DNA of 64,000 bases, from positions 2,170,001 through 2,234,000 of the forward strand of contig JAHBZM010000001.1 of the NCBI GenBank assembly GCA_019635435.1, read 5' to 3'. Shown piece by piece: positions 52,753-60,795 of the stretch (positions are counted from its first letter, which is position 1; every line of letters begins with the position of its first letter). The notes beneath the pieces were generated by a model. That model was given only the letters and a program-made list of their open reading frames with translations, was not told the origin of the DNA and searched no databases. The position numbers were made by a program, and so were the translations under genes. The DNA comes from Ramlibacter sp. Its GTDB lineage: Bacteria > Pseudomonadota > Gammaproteobacteria > Burkholderiales > Burkholderiaceae_C.

Positions 52753-53874
52753 ATGGCGGTTGAACTTCGCACCACCGGCCCCGGACTTGACGACCTGCGG
52801 ATGCTTGCGCCGGAGCACGGCGAAGTGATCCTGGGCCGCGACGCCGACTGCGACATTTGCCTTCCCGATCCCCGGCGCAATGTGTCCAGGCGGCACCTGG
52901 CCATCTGGTGCGTGGGGGACGAACTCCATTTCCGCGTGCTGTCCGTGGTGAATGGCGTGGAACTGCCCGGTGGGGTGGCACCCCCGGGTGCCCTGGGGGT
53001 CCTGCCTGCGGGACAGGCGCTCAGGCTGGGCGACTATCGACTGGTCTGCCTGCCGAGGGTCGCTCCGGTGGATGAAGACCCCTGGGCTGCTCTGGATCGC
53101 GGGGCCTCCGCTTTTGGCGCTTCGCCGTCCATGCTCGAACCTGCGTTCCGGCCCACCGTTGCGCAAATGCCGGTGACTGACCCTGACGAGGACCCCTTTG
53201 GTGACTGGGGTTTCGAATCCACCATGGGACCGGGTTCGCGGGCGGGTCGCGGCCTGAGCCCGGGCCAGCCGGGGCAGGGCGCCACCGATCTGTCGGGGTT
53301 CTTCCGCGGGCTGGGCCTGGACCCTTCCACGGTCGGTCCCTTGAGTCACGGCGAACTGGAGGACCTTGGCAAGGTGGTGCGACTTGCCATCACCGCGCTG
53401 CTCGATCTGCATGAGACACGCGCCGATCTCAAACGCGAACTCAACGCCGAGGATCGGACCATGATGGCGGTGAAAAACAACAACCCGCTGAAGGCCGACT
53501 GGCCGCTGGACGTTCGCCTGCGTTATCTGGCAGGTGGTCGCAGCGCCACGGCGGGCTTTATCGCGCCCCAGCGGGCACTCGCGGAACTGGTGTCCGAACT
53601 GCAGGCCCACGACATTGCCGCGGGCGTCGGCGCGCGCGCCGTGGTGGAGGGCGCGCTGCGTGAACTGTCACCCGCGGCCCTGAAGAAGGTCCTGTCGGGC
53701 GGTCCGCGGCTCTTCGAAAGCGCCCGCTTGTGGGAGGCGTATGTCCGGCATCATGAGCAGCAGGGCGCTGACATGGGGGCCTGGCTGCAACGGCTGTTTG
53801 ACCGTTTTTTCGCCGACGCGTACCTGCGGGAAACCCAGCGGCTGCAGCGCGAGCGCGCCACCCGGCCGCGATAG
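52753..53874 (+). CDS. FHA-domain protein, TagH/Fha-like (type VI secretion-associated type)
   Basis: A 373-residue protein. The N-terminal FHA domain (about residues 20-105) contains GEVILGRDADCDICLPDPRRNVSRRHLAIWCVGDELHFRVLS. A linker of about 90 residues leads to a C-terminal helical domain (about 180-370) with FFRGLGLDPS, VVRLAITALLDLHETRADLKRELNAEDRTMMAVKNNNPLKADWP and RHHEQQGADMGAWLQRLFDRFFADAYLRETQRL. That domain is characteristic of the FHA proteins of type VI secretion clusters. No such cluster is in the window. It lies 20 nt after the cyclase gene and 59 nt before the kinase gene. Confidence 0.85.
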   Translation: MAVELRTTGPGLDDLRMLAPEHGEVILGRDADCDICLPDPRRNVSRRHLAIWCVGDELHFRVLSVVNGVELPGGVAPPGALGVLPAGQALRLGDYRLVCLPRVAPVDEDPWAALDRGASAFGASPSMLEPAFRPTVAQMPVTDPDEDPFGDWGFESTMGPGSRAGRGLSPGQPGQGATDLSGFFRGLGLDPSTVGPLSHGELEDLGKVVRLAITALLDLHETRADLKRELNAEDRTMMAVKNNNPLKADWPLDVRLRYLAGGRSATAGFIAPQRALAELVSELQAHDIAAGVGARAVVEGALRELSPAALKKVLSGGPRLFESARLWEAYVRHHEQQGADMGAWLQRLFDRFFADAYLRETQRLQRERATRPR

Positions 53875-53933
53875 GCCTGTCACACGGCGGCAGTTAGAAT
53901 GGTTTTTCCCCGACCATCCCGAACGCACCCGCC

Positions 53934-55877
53934 GTGAGTCTCAAGAAGCTTGGCCGATACGATCTGATCCGCGTGCTTGGCAAAGGCGCGATGGGCATTG
54001 TCTACGAAGGCCGCGACCCGAATCTGGACCGGCGCGTCGCCATCAAGACCGTCAAGGTCGAGAACCTGTCCGAAGCCGCCGCGGCGGAATACGAGGCCCG
54101 CTTCCGGACCGAGGCACGATCGGCCGCGCGGCTGCAGCATCCCAACATCGTCAGCGTCTACGACTCGGATCGCGACGGCGACATCGCTTTCCTGGTCATG
54201 GAGTTCATTCAGGGCGACGATCTCAAGCACCACATTGATCACGGCGTTCGGTATTCGCTCGAGCAGTCCCTCAAGATCATCCGCGACCTGCTTTCGGCGC
54301 TCGACTATGCCCACAAGCAGGGCATCGTGCACCGGGACATCAAGCCCGCCAACCTGCTGCTCGAGCCGGGCGGCCGGGTCAAGCTGACCGATTTCGGCGT
54401 GGCCCGCATCCAGGATTCCGGCGAAGCCACGCGCACCCAGGGCAGCATGGTGGGCACGCTCAAGTACATGTCACCCGAGCAGGTTCAGGGCCAGAAGATC
54501 GACTCGCGCGCCGACCTGTTCTCGGTTGGCGTGGTGCTGTACCAACTGCTCACCGACAAGCGCCCCTTTGACGGGGACAACGATTTCTCGATCATTCACC
54601 AGATCATTGGCCACACGCCTCAGCCGCCCAGTGCCTACAACGGGCGGTTGCCCGCCGCGATAGATGCCGTGGTGGCGCGAGCCCTCGCCAAGGACCGCGA
54701 GGAGCGCTTCGCCACCGCCCGGGACTTCGCCGTGGCCCTGCAATCCGCCATCCGCCGGGCCGAAGACGCCACGGTGGTGCCGCCGGCGGACCCGTTCAAG
54801 AAGCCCGCGGATGAACGTGCGGGCGCCACGGGCTCCCGGGGCACCGTCGGGAGTGCTGCCACCTCCGGCACGTCGGCCACTTCGGGCACCAGCGGCTCCG
54901 CGGCCACGGTGACTCAGGAGCTGGAGCTGGTCTACTGGAAGGACATCAAGGACTCCACCGATCCCGAAGAGATCGAGGTGTTTCTCGCCAAGTTTCCCTC
55001 GGGCATTTACGGCGAACTGGCGCGCAAGCGTTTGAGCCGGCTGCGCACGGTTTCGTCGCCCGACCAGACGGTGCTCGCGGGCGTCACCGCACCGGGTGTC
55101 CCGTTGTCCGACCCGGACATGGACGCGACCCGTTTGCTGCCCGAGCCGCCACCTCCCGCCGCTGCGCCGTCAGCCGAGGGCTTCACGCGGACGCTCGTGG
55201 AGCCGCGTGGCGCAGATGCCGCCGCTGCGGCGCCTGAAGCGCCACCAGCGCCCCAGGCTGCTTCACCCATCCCTGCCACGGCCCCGGTTGCTGCGGCCGC
55301 ACCGTCCGCGCCGGCAAAAGCAGGCAAGCCTGCCGTGCTGATGCTGGGAGGTGTCGCGGCCTTGGCCGTGGCGGGTGCATTGGCCTATTTCATGACCCGC
55401 GAAGCCGGGCCACCGCCCGAGGCCATGGCCGGGCCGTTGGCTGCGGCGTCCGCGCCCCAGGACGGCGCTTCCACCCCCCACGCGGCTGCCGCTTCGGCGC
55501 CTGTTGCGGCGACAGCGACGGCCACGGCGAGTGAACCTGCCGTTGCAGCCAAACCAGCGCCCAAGCCCGTGCATGTGGCCAATCCGGTTCGCGTGGCCAA
55601 GCCGGCTTCGGCGCCTGCGCCCGTGGTCGTGGCGCCCGCGCCGGTGCAACCGGCTTCCGCCCCGGTCCGAGAAACCCAGGCCAAGCTCGCCACGCCCACA
55701 ACGCCCACGCCCCAGCGCAACGCAAGCCCGAATGACGCCTGCAAGGACCGAATCTTCCTGGCGCGCGAGTTCTGCCTGAAGGAGCAGTGCGACATTCCGG
55801 CCTTTTTGAACCACCCGGTGTGCGTCCAGCGCCGCGCGGAAGCCAAGATGCGCGAGGACAGCAAGATCCGCAACTGA
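53934..55877 (+). CDS. Transmembrane serine/threonine protein kinase (PpkA/Pkn-like)
   Basis: A 647-residue Hanks-type kinase with a GTG start. The kinase domain (about residues 8-270) has the P-loop LGKGAMGIVYEG, Lys38, Glu60, the catalytic loop HRDIKPAN (Asp135), DFG (153-155) and SPEQV. A Pro/Ala-rich segment (about 280-465) leads to one membrane helix (about 467-487, AVLMLGGVAALAVAGALAYF). The outer part is Ala/Pro-rich and ends in a small Cys-containing module (DACKDRIFLAREFCLKEQCDIPAFLNHPVCVQRR). It probably phosphorylates the adjacent FHA proteins or their ligands. Confidence 0.92.
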   Translation: MSLKKLGRYDLIRVLGKGAMGIVYEGRDPNLDRRVAIKTVKVENLSEAAAAEYEARFRTEARSAARLQHPNIVSVYDSDRDGDIAFLVMEFIQGDDLKHHIDHGVRYSLEQSLKIIRDLLSALDYAHKQGIVHRDIKPANLLLEPGGRVKLTDFGVARIQDSGEATRTQGSMVGTLKYMSPEQVQGQKIDSRADLFSVGVVLYQLLTDKRPFDGDNDFSIIHQIIGHTPQPPSAYNGRLPAAIDAVVARALAKDREERFATARDFAVALQSAIRRAEDATVVPPADPFKKPADERAGATGSRGTVGSAATSGTSATSGTSGSAATVTQELELVYWKDIKDSTDPEEIEVFLAKFPSGIYGELARKRLSRLRTVSSPDQTVLAGVTAPGVPLSDPDMDATRLLPEPPPPAAAPSAEGFTRTLVEPRGADAAAAAPEAPPAPQAASPIPATAPVAAAAPSAPAKAGKPAVLMLGGVAALAVAGALAYFMTREAGPPPEAMAGPLAAASAPQDGASTPHAAAASAPVAATATATASEPAVAAKPAPKPVHVANPVRVAKPASAPAPVVVAPAPVQPASAPVRETQAKLATPTTPTPQRNASPNDACKDRIFLAREFCLKEQCDIPAFLNHPVCVQRRAEAKMREDSKIRN

Positions 55878-55901
55878 GCGGTGAGCGCCGTCCGTCTCGG
55901 G

Positions 55902-56450
55902 TCAGACCACGTCGATGTCGTGCACCGGAAAATCGCCGCCCTTGCGGCGATCGGCAAAGTAGCAGATCAGCGTTTCGCGCACCGTCCGGAACGCGATCTC
56001 TTCCCACGGAATCTCGTCCTCGGCAAACAGGCGCGCCTCGATCGTTTCATGGCCGGGCGCGAACTGGTCGCTGAGCAGGCGGGCCCGGTAAAACATGTGA
56101 ACCTGCCCGACGCGCGGCACATTCAGGACGGTGAACAGGCCCTCGAGTTCGAACCGGGCACCGGCTTCCTCGTCGGTCTCGCGCGCCGCGCCTTGCGCCG
56201 TGGTTTCATCCAGTTCCATGAAGCCCGCCGGCAGGGTCCATTTGCCCCAGCGGGGTTCAATATTGCGCTTGCACAACAGCACCTTGTTGTCCCACACGGG
56301 CACGGTGCCCACCACGTTCAGCGGGTTCTCGTAGTGAATGGTGTGGCAGGAGGGGCAGACGGCGCGGGGTTTGGTGTCGCCGTCGTCGGGAACCCGGTAA
56401 CCGACGGCCGTGCCGCAGTTCTTGCAGTGTTTGATGGGGCTGCGAAGCAT
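55902..56450 (-). CDS. Nudix hydrolase with N-terminal zinc ribbon
   Basis: A 182-residue protein. Residues 8-35 form a zinc ribbon (CKNCG...CPSCH), and the Nudix box GFMELDETTAQGAARETDEEAG fits G-x5-E-x7-R-E-U-x-E-E-x-G. A zinc ribbon before the Nudix domain is shared with NADH pyrophosphatase (NudC)-like and related ADP-ribose hydrolases, but the protein is shorter than NudC. Substrate unresolved. It is convergent with the kinase gene. Confidence 0.9.
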   Translation of the reverse strand: MLRSPIKHCKNCGTAVGYRVPDDGDTKPRAVCPSCHTIHYENPLNVVGTVPVWDNKVLLCKRNIEPRWGKWTLPAGFMELDETTAQGAARETDEEAGARFELEGLFTVLNVPRVGQVHMFYRARLLSDQFAPGHETIEARLFAEDEIPWEEIAFRTVRETLICYFADRRKGGDFPVHDIDVV

Positions 56451-56471
56451 GCAGGCAGTTTAAGGTGAAAC

Positions 56472-56497
56472 AAAAAAGGGCTCCCGCGGGAGCCCTT
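56472..56497 (-). terminator. Intrinsic terminator of the TRAP receptor gene
   Basis: A perfect 22-bp palindrome, AAGGGCTCCCGCGGGAGCCCTT, followed on the minus strand by a T-run (A residues at 56472-56477 on the plus strand). It lies 18 nt after the stop of the leftward dctP-like gene. Confidence 0.9.
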
Positions 56498-56515
56498 CGA
56501 AGTCGCGTGCCGCAA

Positions 56516-57559
56516 TCAGGCTTTGCCGTGCTTGGCAATCAGGGCTTTGGCGGTTTCGAGCAGCTTCTTGCCGTCGAAATTGCGCTTGTTCATGTCGGCC
56601 ACCCACTCCTCGTCGATGCGGCTGGACAGCTTGCGGAATTCCGCGGAATCGGCCGGCGTGATCTGGTAGATGGTGTTGCCGCGGTCCGAGGCGCTCTTGC
56701 GGCCGTTCGGGTCGTTGCTCTGCTGCACCTTGCCCAGCCAGGCCGAGGTGGCCATGCCGGAGTTGTTGTCGATGACCTTTTTGAGGTCAGGGGCCAGCGA
56801 CTCGTACTTGGGCTTGTTCATGGCCATCACGAAGGTGGTGGTGTACAGCGCCGGCTCGTTGGCCGGGAATTCGCTGTGAAACTTGCACAGCTCGTTGACC
56901 TTGATCGACGGCACCACTTCCCAGGGGATCACGCAGGCTTCGATCGTGCCCTTGGACAGCGCGTCGGTGATCGCGGGCAGCGGCATGCCGACCGGCGTGG
57001 CACCCACCGATGCCAGCATCTTGGTGACCTGGCGGGTCGGGCCACGCACTTTCATGCCCTTGAGGTCGGCCGGCGTCTTGATCAGCTTGTCCTTGGAATG
57101 GAACATGCCGGGGCCATGCACGTGAAGTGCAATGACATGGGTGTCCTTGAACTCGTCCGGGGCCATGGTCTGGGTGTACTCCCAATAGGCCTTGGAGGTC
57201 GCTTCGGCGTTGTTCATCATGAACGGCAGCTCGAAGGCCTCGATGCGCGGGAAGCGGCCCGCCGTGTTGCCCGGCAGGGTCCAGACGATGTCGACCACGC
57301 CATCCTTGGCCTGGTCATACAGCTGCGCCGGGCTGCCGCCCAACTGCATGGCAGGGTAGGCCTCGAACTTGATGCGGCCGCCGGACTCCTTCTCGACCTT
57401 GTCCATCCAGGGCTTGTGCATCGACAGCCACACGTTGGACAACGGGGCCATGAAGGTGTGGAACTTGAGGGTGACCGACTGCTGCGCCAGCCCGCTGAGG
57501 CCCGGGGCGCCCAGAGCCACGGCGGCCGAGGTCTTGAGAAGAGTGCGACGTTGGATCAT
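56516..57559 (-). CDS. TRAP transporter substrate-binding protein (DctP family), orphan
   Basis: A 347-residue periplasmic receptor with a twin-arginine-like leader (MIQRRTLLKTSAAVALGAPGLSGLA). The mature part begins VTLKFHTFMAPLSNVWLSMHKPWMDKVEKESGGRI and has the family's helix-2 Arg in GMKVRGPTRQVTKMLASVGATPVGMPLPAITDALSKG. No DctQ or DctM membrane subunits are adjacent, so the partner permease must be encoded elsewhere. Its position downstream of gentisate genes suggests an aromatic acid ligand such as 3-hydroxybenzoate. Confidence 0.9.
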   Translation of the reverse strand: MIQRRTLLKTSAAVALGAPGLSGLAQQSVTLKFHTFMAPLSNVWLSMHKPWMDKVEKESGGRIKFEAYPAMQLGGSPAQLYDQAKDGVVDIVWTLPGNTAGRFPRIEAFELPFMMNNAEATSKAYWEYTQTMAPDEFKDTHVIALHVHGPGMFHSKDKLIKTPADLKGMKVRGPTRQVTKMLASVGATPVGMPLPAITDALSKGTIEACVIPWEVVPSIKVNELCKFHSEFPANEPALYTTTFVMAMNKPKYESLAPDLKKVIDNNSGMATSAWLGKVQQSNDPNGRKSASDRGNTIYQITPADSAEFRKLSSRIDEEWVADMNKRNFDGKKLLETAKALIAKHGKA

Positions 57560-57589
57560 GGAGATCTCCGAATGAGTGATGCCGATAAC

Positions 57590-57601
57590 TTAATATATTA
57601 A
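57590..57601. promoter_or_regulatory. Palindrome upstream of the TRAP receptor gene
   Basis: TTAATATATTAA is a perfect 12-bp palindrome 31 nt before the dctP-like start. Read on the minus strand, TTGATTAATATATTAA resembles the MarR-side element TTGATAAGTATACATA at 62018-62033 in 11 of 16 positions, so both may be bound by the same MarR regulator. Confidence 0.5.
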
Positions 57602-57650
57602 TCAATGCCTGTCTTTTGGGGCTTTCCCGCAATGGAGCGGGGCTGCCCGC

Positions 57651-58352
57651 TCAGGCCGGCGTGATGCGAACGGTCAAGGTCTGCAGGCCGGCCACGCCAC
57701 CCACCAGCGTGTCGCCAGCCACCACCGCGGCCACGCCCTCGGGGGTGCCCGTGTAGATCAGGTCGCCAGGCTGCAGTTCCCACGCGGCCGACAGGTGCTC
57801 GATGGTCTCGCCGATGTTCCAGATCAGCTTGGACACCTGGCTGCGCTGGCGGTCCTGGCCGTTGACCTGCACGTAGATCTCTGCATTCGCCACATCGCCG
57901 GCCTGCGCGGCGGGCGTGATGGGCCCGATGGGCGCCGACTGTTCAAAGGCCTTGCCGATGCACCAGGGCCGGCCCTGCTTCTTCATTTCGTTCTGCAGGT
58001 CGCGGCGGGTCATGTCCAGGCCCACGGCATAGCCAAAGATGTGCTTGTGCGCGTCGGCGGCCTTGATGTTCTTTCCGCCGGTGCCAATGGCCACCACCAG
58101 TTCAATCTCATGGTGCAGGTTGCTGGTGAGGCTGGGGTAGGCCATGCTGCCGGTCTCGCCCGCGTTGACGGCGACGATGGCATCCGCGGGCTTGAGGAAG
58201 AAAAAGGGCGGTTCGCGGCCGGTGAAGCCCATTTCCTTGGCGTGTTCCTCGTAGTTGCGGCCCACGCAGTAGATGCGGTGCACCGGGAACCGTTCCGTCT
58301 TGCCCACCACGGGCACGGACGCAACGGGCGCGGGATTGAAAACGTAGCTCAT
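57651..58352 (-). CDS. Fumarylacetoacetate hydrolase-family protein (fumarylpyruvate/maleylpyruvate hydrolase)
   Basis: A 233-residue FAH-fold hydrolase: RIYCVGRNYEEHAKEMGFTGREPPFFFLKPADAIV at the start, then HHEIELVVAIGTGGKNI (metal Glu pair), GYAVGLDMTRRDLQNEMKKQGRPWCIGKAFEQSAPIGP and LQPGDLIYTGTPEGVAAV. In gentisate pathways this enzyme splits fumarylpyruvate to fumarate and pyruvate. It overlaps the gentisate dioxygenase gene by ATGA, which sets the start at 58352. Confidence 0.92.
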   Translation of the reverse strand: MSYVFNPAPVASVPVVGKTERFPVHRIYCVGRNYEEHAKEMGFTGREPPFFFLKPADAIVAVNAGETGSMAYPSLTSNLHHEIELVVAIGTGGKNIKAADAHKHIFGYAVGLDMTRRDLQNEMKKQGRPWCIGKAFEQSAPIGPITPAAQAGDVANAEIYVQVNGQDRQRSQVSKLIWNIGETIEHLSAAWELQPGDLIYTGTPEGVAAVVAGDTLVGGVAGLQTLTVRITPA

Positions 58353-59404
58353 GACAGCCTTTCTTCTTTGTGAATGCCCAGTGCCTGGTGCACCGGGCGG
58401 TCGGAGTAACTGAACAGCACGCAACCACCGGCTGAACGCAGGCGGGCAGTGTGCCATGACGGGATCACGAAATGGTCGCGCGGGCCAAATGCGAAGGTAT
58501 GGTGGGCACCGGCGTGCTCGATGTCCACCTCGCCCTGGCCGTCCACCACGCTGTAGACCGCGCCGTCGGTCTGGCGCCAGCCCTGGCCTGCAAAGCCGGC
58601 GGGCAGCTTCTGCATGAATGTGGCCATGGTCGGCATCGGCGAGCCGCCGGTCTGCGGGTTCACGTAGCGCAGCTTCACGCCGTCCCACGGGTCAACCGGC
58701 GCGTCGCGCTCCAGCGTGTCCAGGGCCTCGCGGCTGCGCGCATAGGGGTAGCTGAAAATCGGCGACGTCGCGCCAAAAGGCGCATCGTGGCGCACTGGCG
58801 CCATGTTGTGGCCATAGCGGGCAAAGCTGGCCCCCTCGGCGCGCGAGACGGCCTGCGATCTGGCGTCCCCGTTCTCGGCGAAGCCGGCGTCGAAAAAGCG
58901 CAGCATCGGGATGTCCAGGCCGTCGAGCCAGACCACGGGCCCCTGGGCTTCGGAGCCATGGTCGTGCCAGGTCCAGCTCGGCGTGATGATGAAGTCGCCC
59001 GGGTGCATGGTGGTGCGCTCGCCATCCACCGCGGTGTAGGCGCCCTGGCCCTCCACGATGAAGCGCAGTGCGCTTTGCGTGTGGCGGTGGCTGGGCGCCA
59101 CCTCGCCCGGCAGGATCAGCTGCAGGCCCGCGTACAGCGACTGCGTGACGGCCGACTGTCCGCGCAGCGCCGGGTTCTCGAGGATCAGCACGCGCCTTAC
59201 CGCTTCCTCGGCGGTGATGGCCTCGCCAGATCGCATCAGGAAGGGCCTGACCTGCTCATATTTCCATAGCGCGGGAACGCAGGGGGACGCGGGCTGTGGG
59301 GGTACCAGGGCATGCAACACCTCCCACAGCGGGGTCAGGTTCAGGGGCGACATGTCCTTGTACAGCTGCTCGCGCAGCGCGGTGGTGTTCAGCGGGGCAT
59401 TCAT
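58349..59404 (-). CDS. Gentisate 1,2-dioxygenase
   Basis: A 351-residue bicupin ring-cleavage dioxygenase that turns gentisate into maleylpyruvate using Fe(II). The first cupin carries the metal ligands in LPGEVAPSHRHTQSALRFIVEGQGAYTAVDGERTTMHPGDFIITPSWTWHDHGSE; the second is degenerate (DHFVIPSWHTARLRSAGG). The opening LYKDMSPLNLTPLWEVLHALVPPQP is typical of the family. It is coupled to the downstream hydrolase gene by overlap. Confidence 0.95.
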   Translation of the reverse strand: MNAPLNTTALREQLYKDMSPLNLTPLWEVLHALVPPQPASPCVPALWKYEQVRPFLMRSGEAITAEEAVRRVLILENPALRGQSAVTQSLYAGLQLILPGEVAPSHRHTQSALRFIVEGQGAYTAVDGERTTMHPGDFIITPSWTWHDHGSEAQGPVVWLDGLDIPMLRFFDAGFAENGDARSQAVSRAEGASFARYGHNMAPVRHDAPFGATSPIFSYPYARSREALDTLERDAPVDPWDGVKLRYVNPQTGGSPMPTMATFMQKLPAGFAGQGWRQTDGAVYSVVDGQGEVDIEHAGAHHTFAFGPRDHFVIPSWHTARLRSAGGCVLFSYSDRPVHQALGIHKEERLS

Positions 59405-59422
59405 GCGGGACTCCTTGTCGGG

Positions 59423-60784
59423 CTACCAGTTGGTGCCAAGGTAGGCGCCACCGGCGGTCAACCGGGCTTGCAGGGCCCCGGTGGCAACCTCGGCGGCTGC
59501 GCATCCCGTGCCCAGCGCCAGGTCGGCTGCGGTGCCGGCCGCCTGGCCCATCACAAAGCAGGCGCCGGTCACGCGCGCGGCCGATTGGGCTTCGTGGCTC
59601 ATGGAGGCGCAGCGCCCGGCCACCCAGAGGTTGTCCAGGCCCTGTGGCACCGTCATGCGGTAGGGCAGGTGGTTGAAACCCCGGCTCTCGGGAATCCGGG
59701 GCCAGCGGAATTCCACGTCGCCCTTCAGGTGCAGCTCCAGCGGCCAGCCGTTGACGCCGATGGTGTCGTCAAAACTCGCGCAGTCCAGCACGTCGGACTC
59801 GGTCAGCAGGTAGTGCCCGGTCACCCGCCGGGTTTCACGGATGCCGACCTGGGGGGCAATGTCCACGATGTACGACTGCTCAAAGCCAGGCACTTCCCGC
59901 AGGAAGCCGGCCACGCTGGCGATCTGCCGCCGGCCCAGCATCTCGGCCTCGCTGAGCTCCGTGGCGCTGGTACCGTCCATGGCGTTGCCTTGGGCATTGG
60001 CCAGCTGGGTCAGGTTGACGCGCCACTCGATGCCGCTCTTTTGCGGCCGGATGATGGGCGTCTTGCGCGGGAACCGGTAGCGGCCCGCCGCCTCGGCCTG
60101 GAGCATCAGCTCGGGGATGGTCTTCCAGGCTTCGCCGGCCCGTGCCGGGTCGATGCCGTTGATGCGGAACATGGTGGACGGGTACAGCATGTTGCCCGCG
60201 CCATCGCCTTTTTCATACGGGGCACCGGCCCAAGCGGCCAGGTCGCCGTCGCCCGAGCAGTCGATGAAGCTGCGGCCGATCACGGCCAGGCGCCCCGACT
60301 TGGTTTCCACCAGCAGCGCCTGCACCTGGCGGGGCGAGGCCATGACCACCCCCGCCGCGAGCGCGTGGAACAGCACCTGCACCCCGGCCGACAGCAGCAG
60401 GTCGTCGGCGGCGATCTTGTAGGCCGCCGTGTCATAGGCCTGCGCCACCGTCTTGCCAAACAGGTTGTGCGGCGCGTTCAGGCCGCCCAGCCGGTCAATG
60501 CGGGCCAGCAGGTCGTCGGCCACGCCATGCACCACCTGGCGGATGTCGCCATGCACATTGGCATGCAGGCCACAGAAGTTGGTTACGCCCGCGGCCGTGC
60601 CCATGCCGCCCAGAAAGCCATAGCGCTCGATCAGCAGGGTGGAGCGGCCGGCGCGCGCCGCCGCCACGGCCGCCGCCATGCCGGCCGGGCCGCCGCCCAG
60701 AACGACCACGTCGTACTCGCCAAAGACAGGGGTTTCTCGGCTGGGCTCGGTCAGGGTGGGGGTCAGGGACATGGGCATGGGCAT
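59423..60784 (-). CDS. FAD-dependent oxidoreductase (FAD_oxidored/PF12831 type)
   Basis: A 453-residue flavoprotein with the dinucleotide motif VVVLGGGPAGMAAAVAAARAG (about residues 26-46), then FLGGMGTAAGVTNFCGLHANVHGD and an internal FIDCSGDGDLAAWAG, followed by LDNLWVAGRCASMSHEAQSAARVTGACFVMGQAAGTAADLAL at the C-terminus. The first Met of three in-frame candidates (60784, 60778, 60772) is reported; the true start is uncertain. It is not a standard gentisate pathway enzyme, and its substrate is unknown. Confidence 0.85.
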   Translation of the reverse strand: MPMPMSLTPTLTEPSRETPVFGEYDVVVLGGGPAGMAAAVAAARAGRSTLLIERYGFLGGMGTAAGVTNFCGLHANVHGDIRQVVHGVADDLLARIDRLGGLNAPHNLFGKTVAQAYDTAAYKIAADDLLLSAGVQVLFHALAAGVVMASPRQVQALLVETKSGRLAVIGRSFIDCSGDGDLAAWAGAPYEKGDGAGNMLYPSTMFRINGIDPARAGEAWKTIPELMLQAEAAGRYRFPRKTPIIRPQKSGIEWRVNLTQLANAQGNAMDGTSATELSEAEMLGRRQIASVAGFLREVPGFEQSYIVDIAPQVGIRETRRVTGHYLLTESDVLDCASFDDTIGVNGWPLELHLKGDVEFRWPRIPESRGFNHLPYRMTVPQGLDNLWVAGRCASMSHEAQSAARVTGACFVMGQAAGTAADLALGTGCAAAEVATGALQARLTAGGAYLGTNW

Positions 60785-60795
60785 GGGTGATTCTT

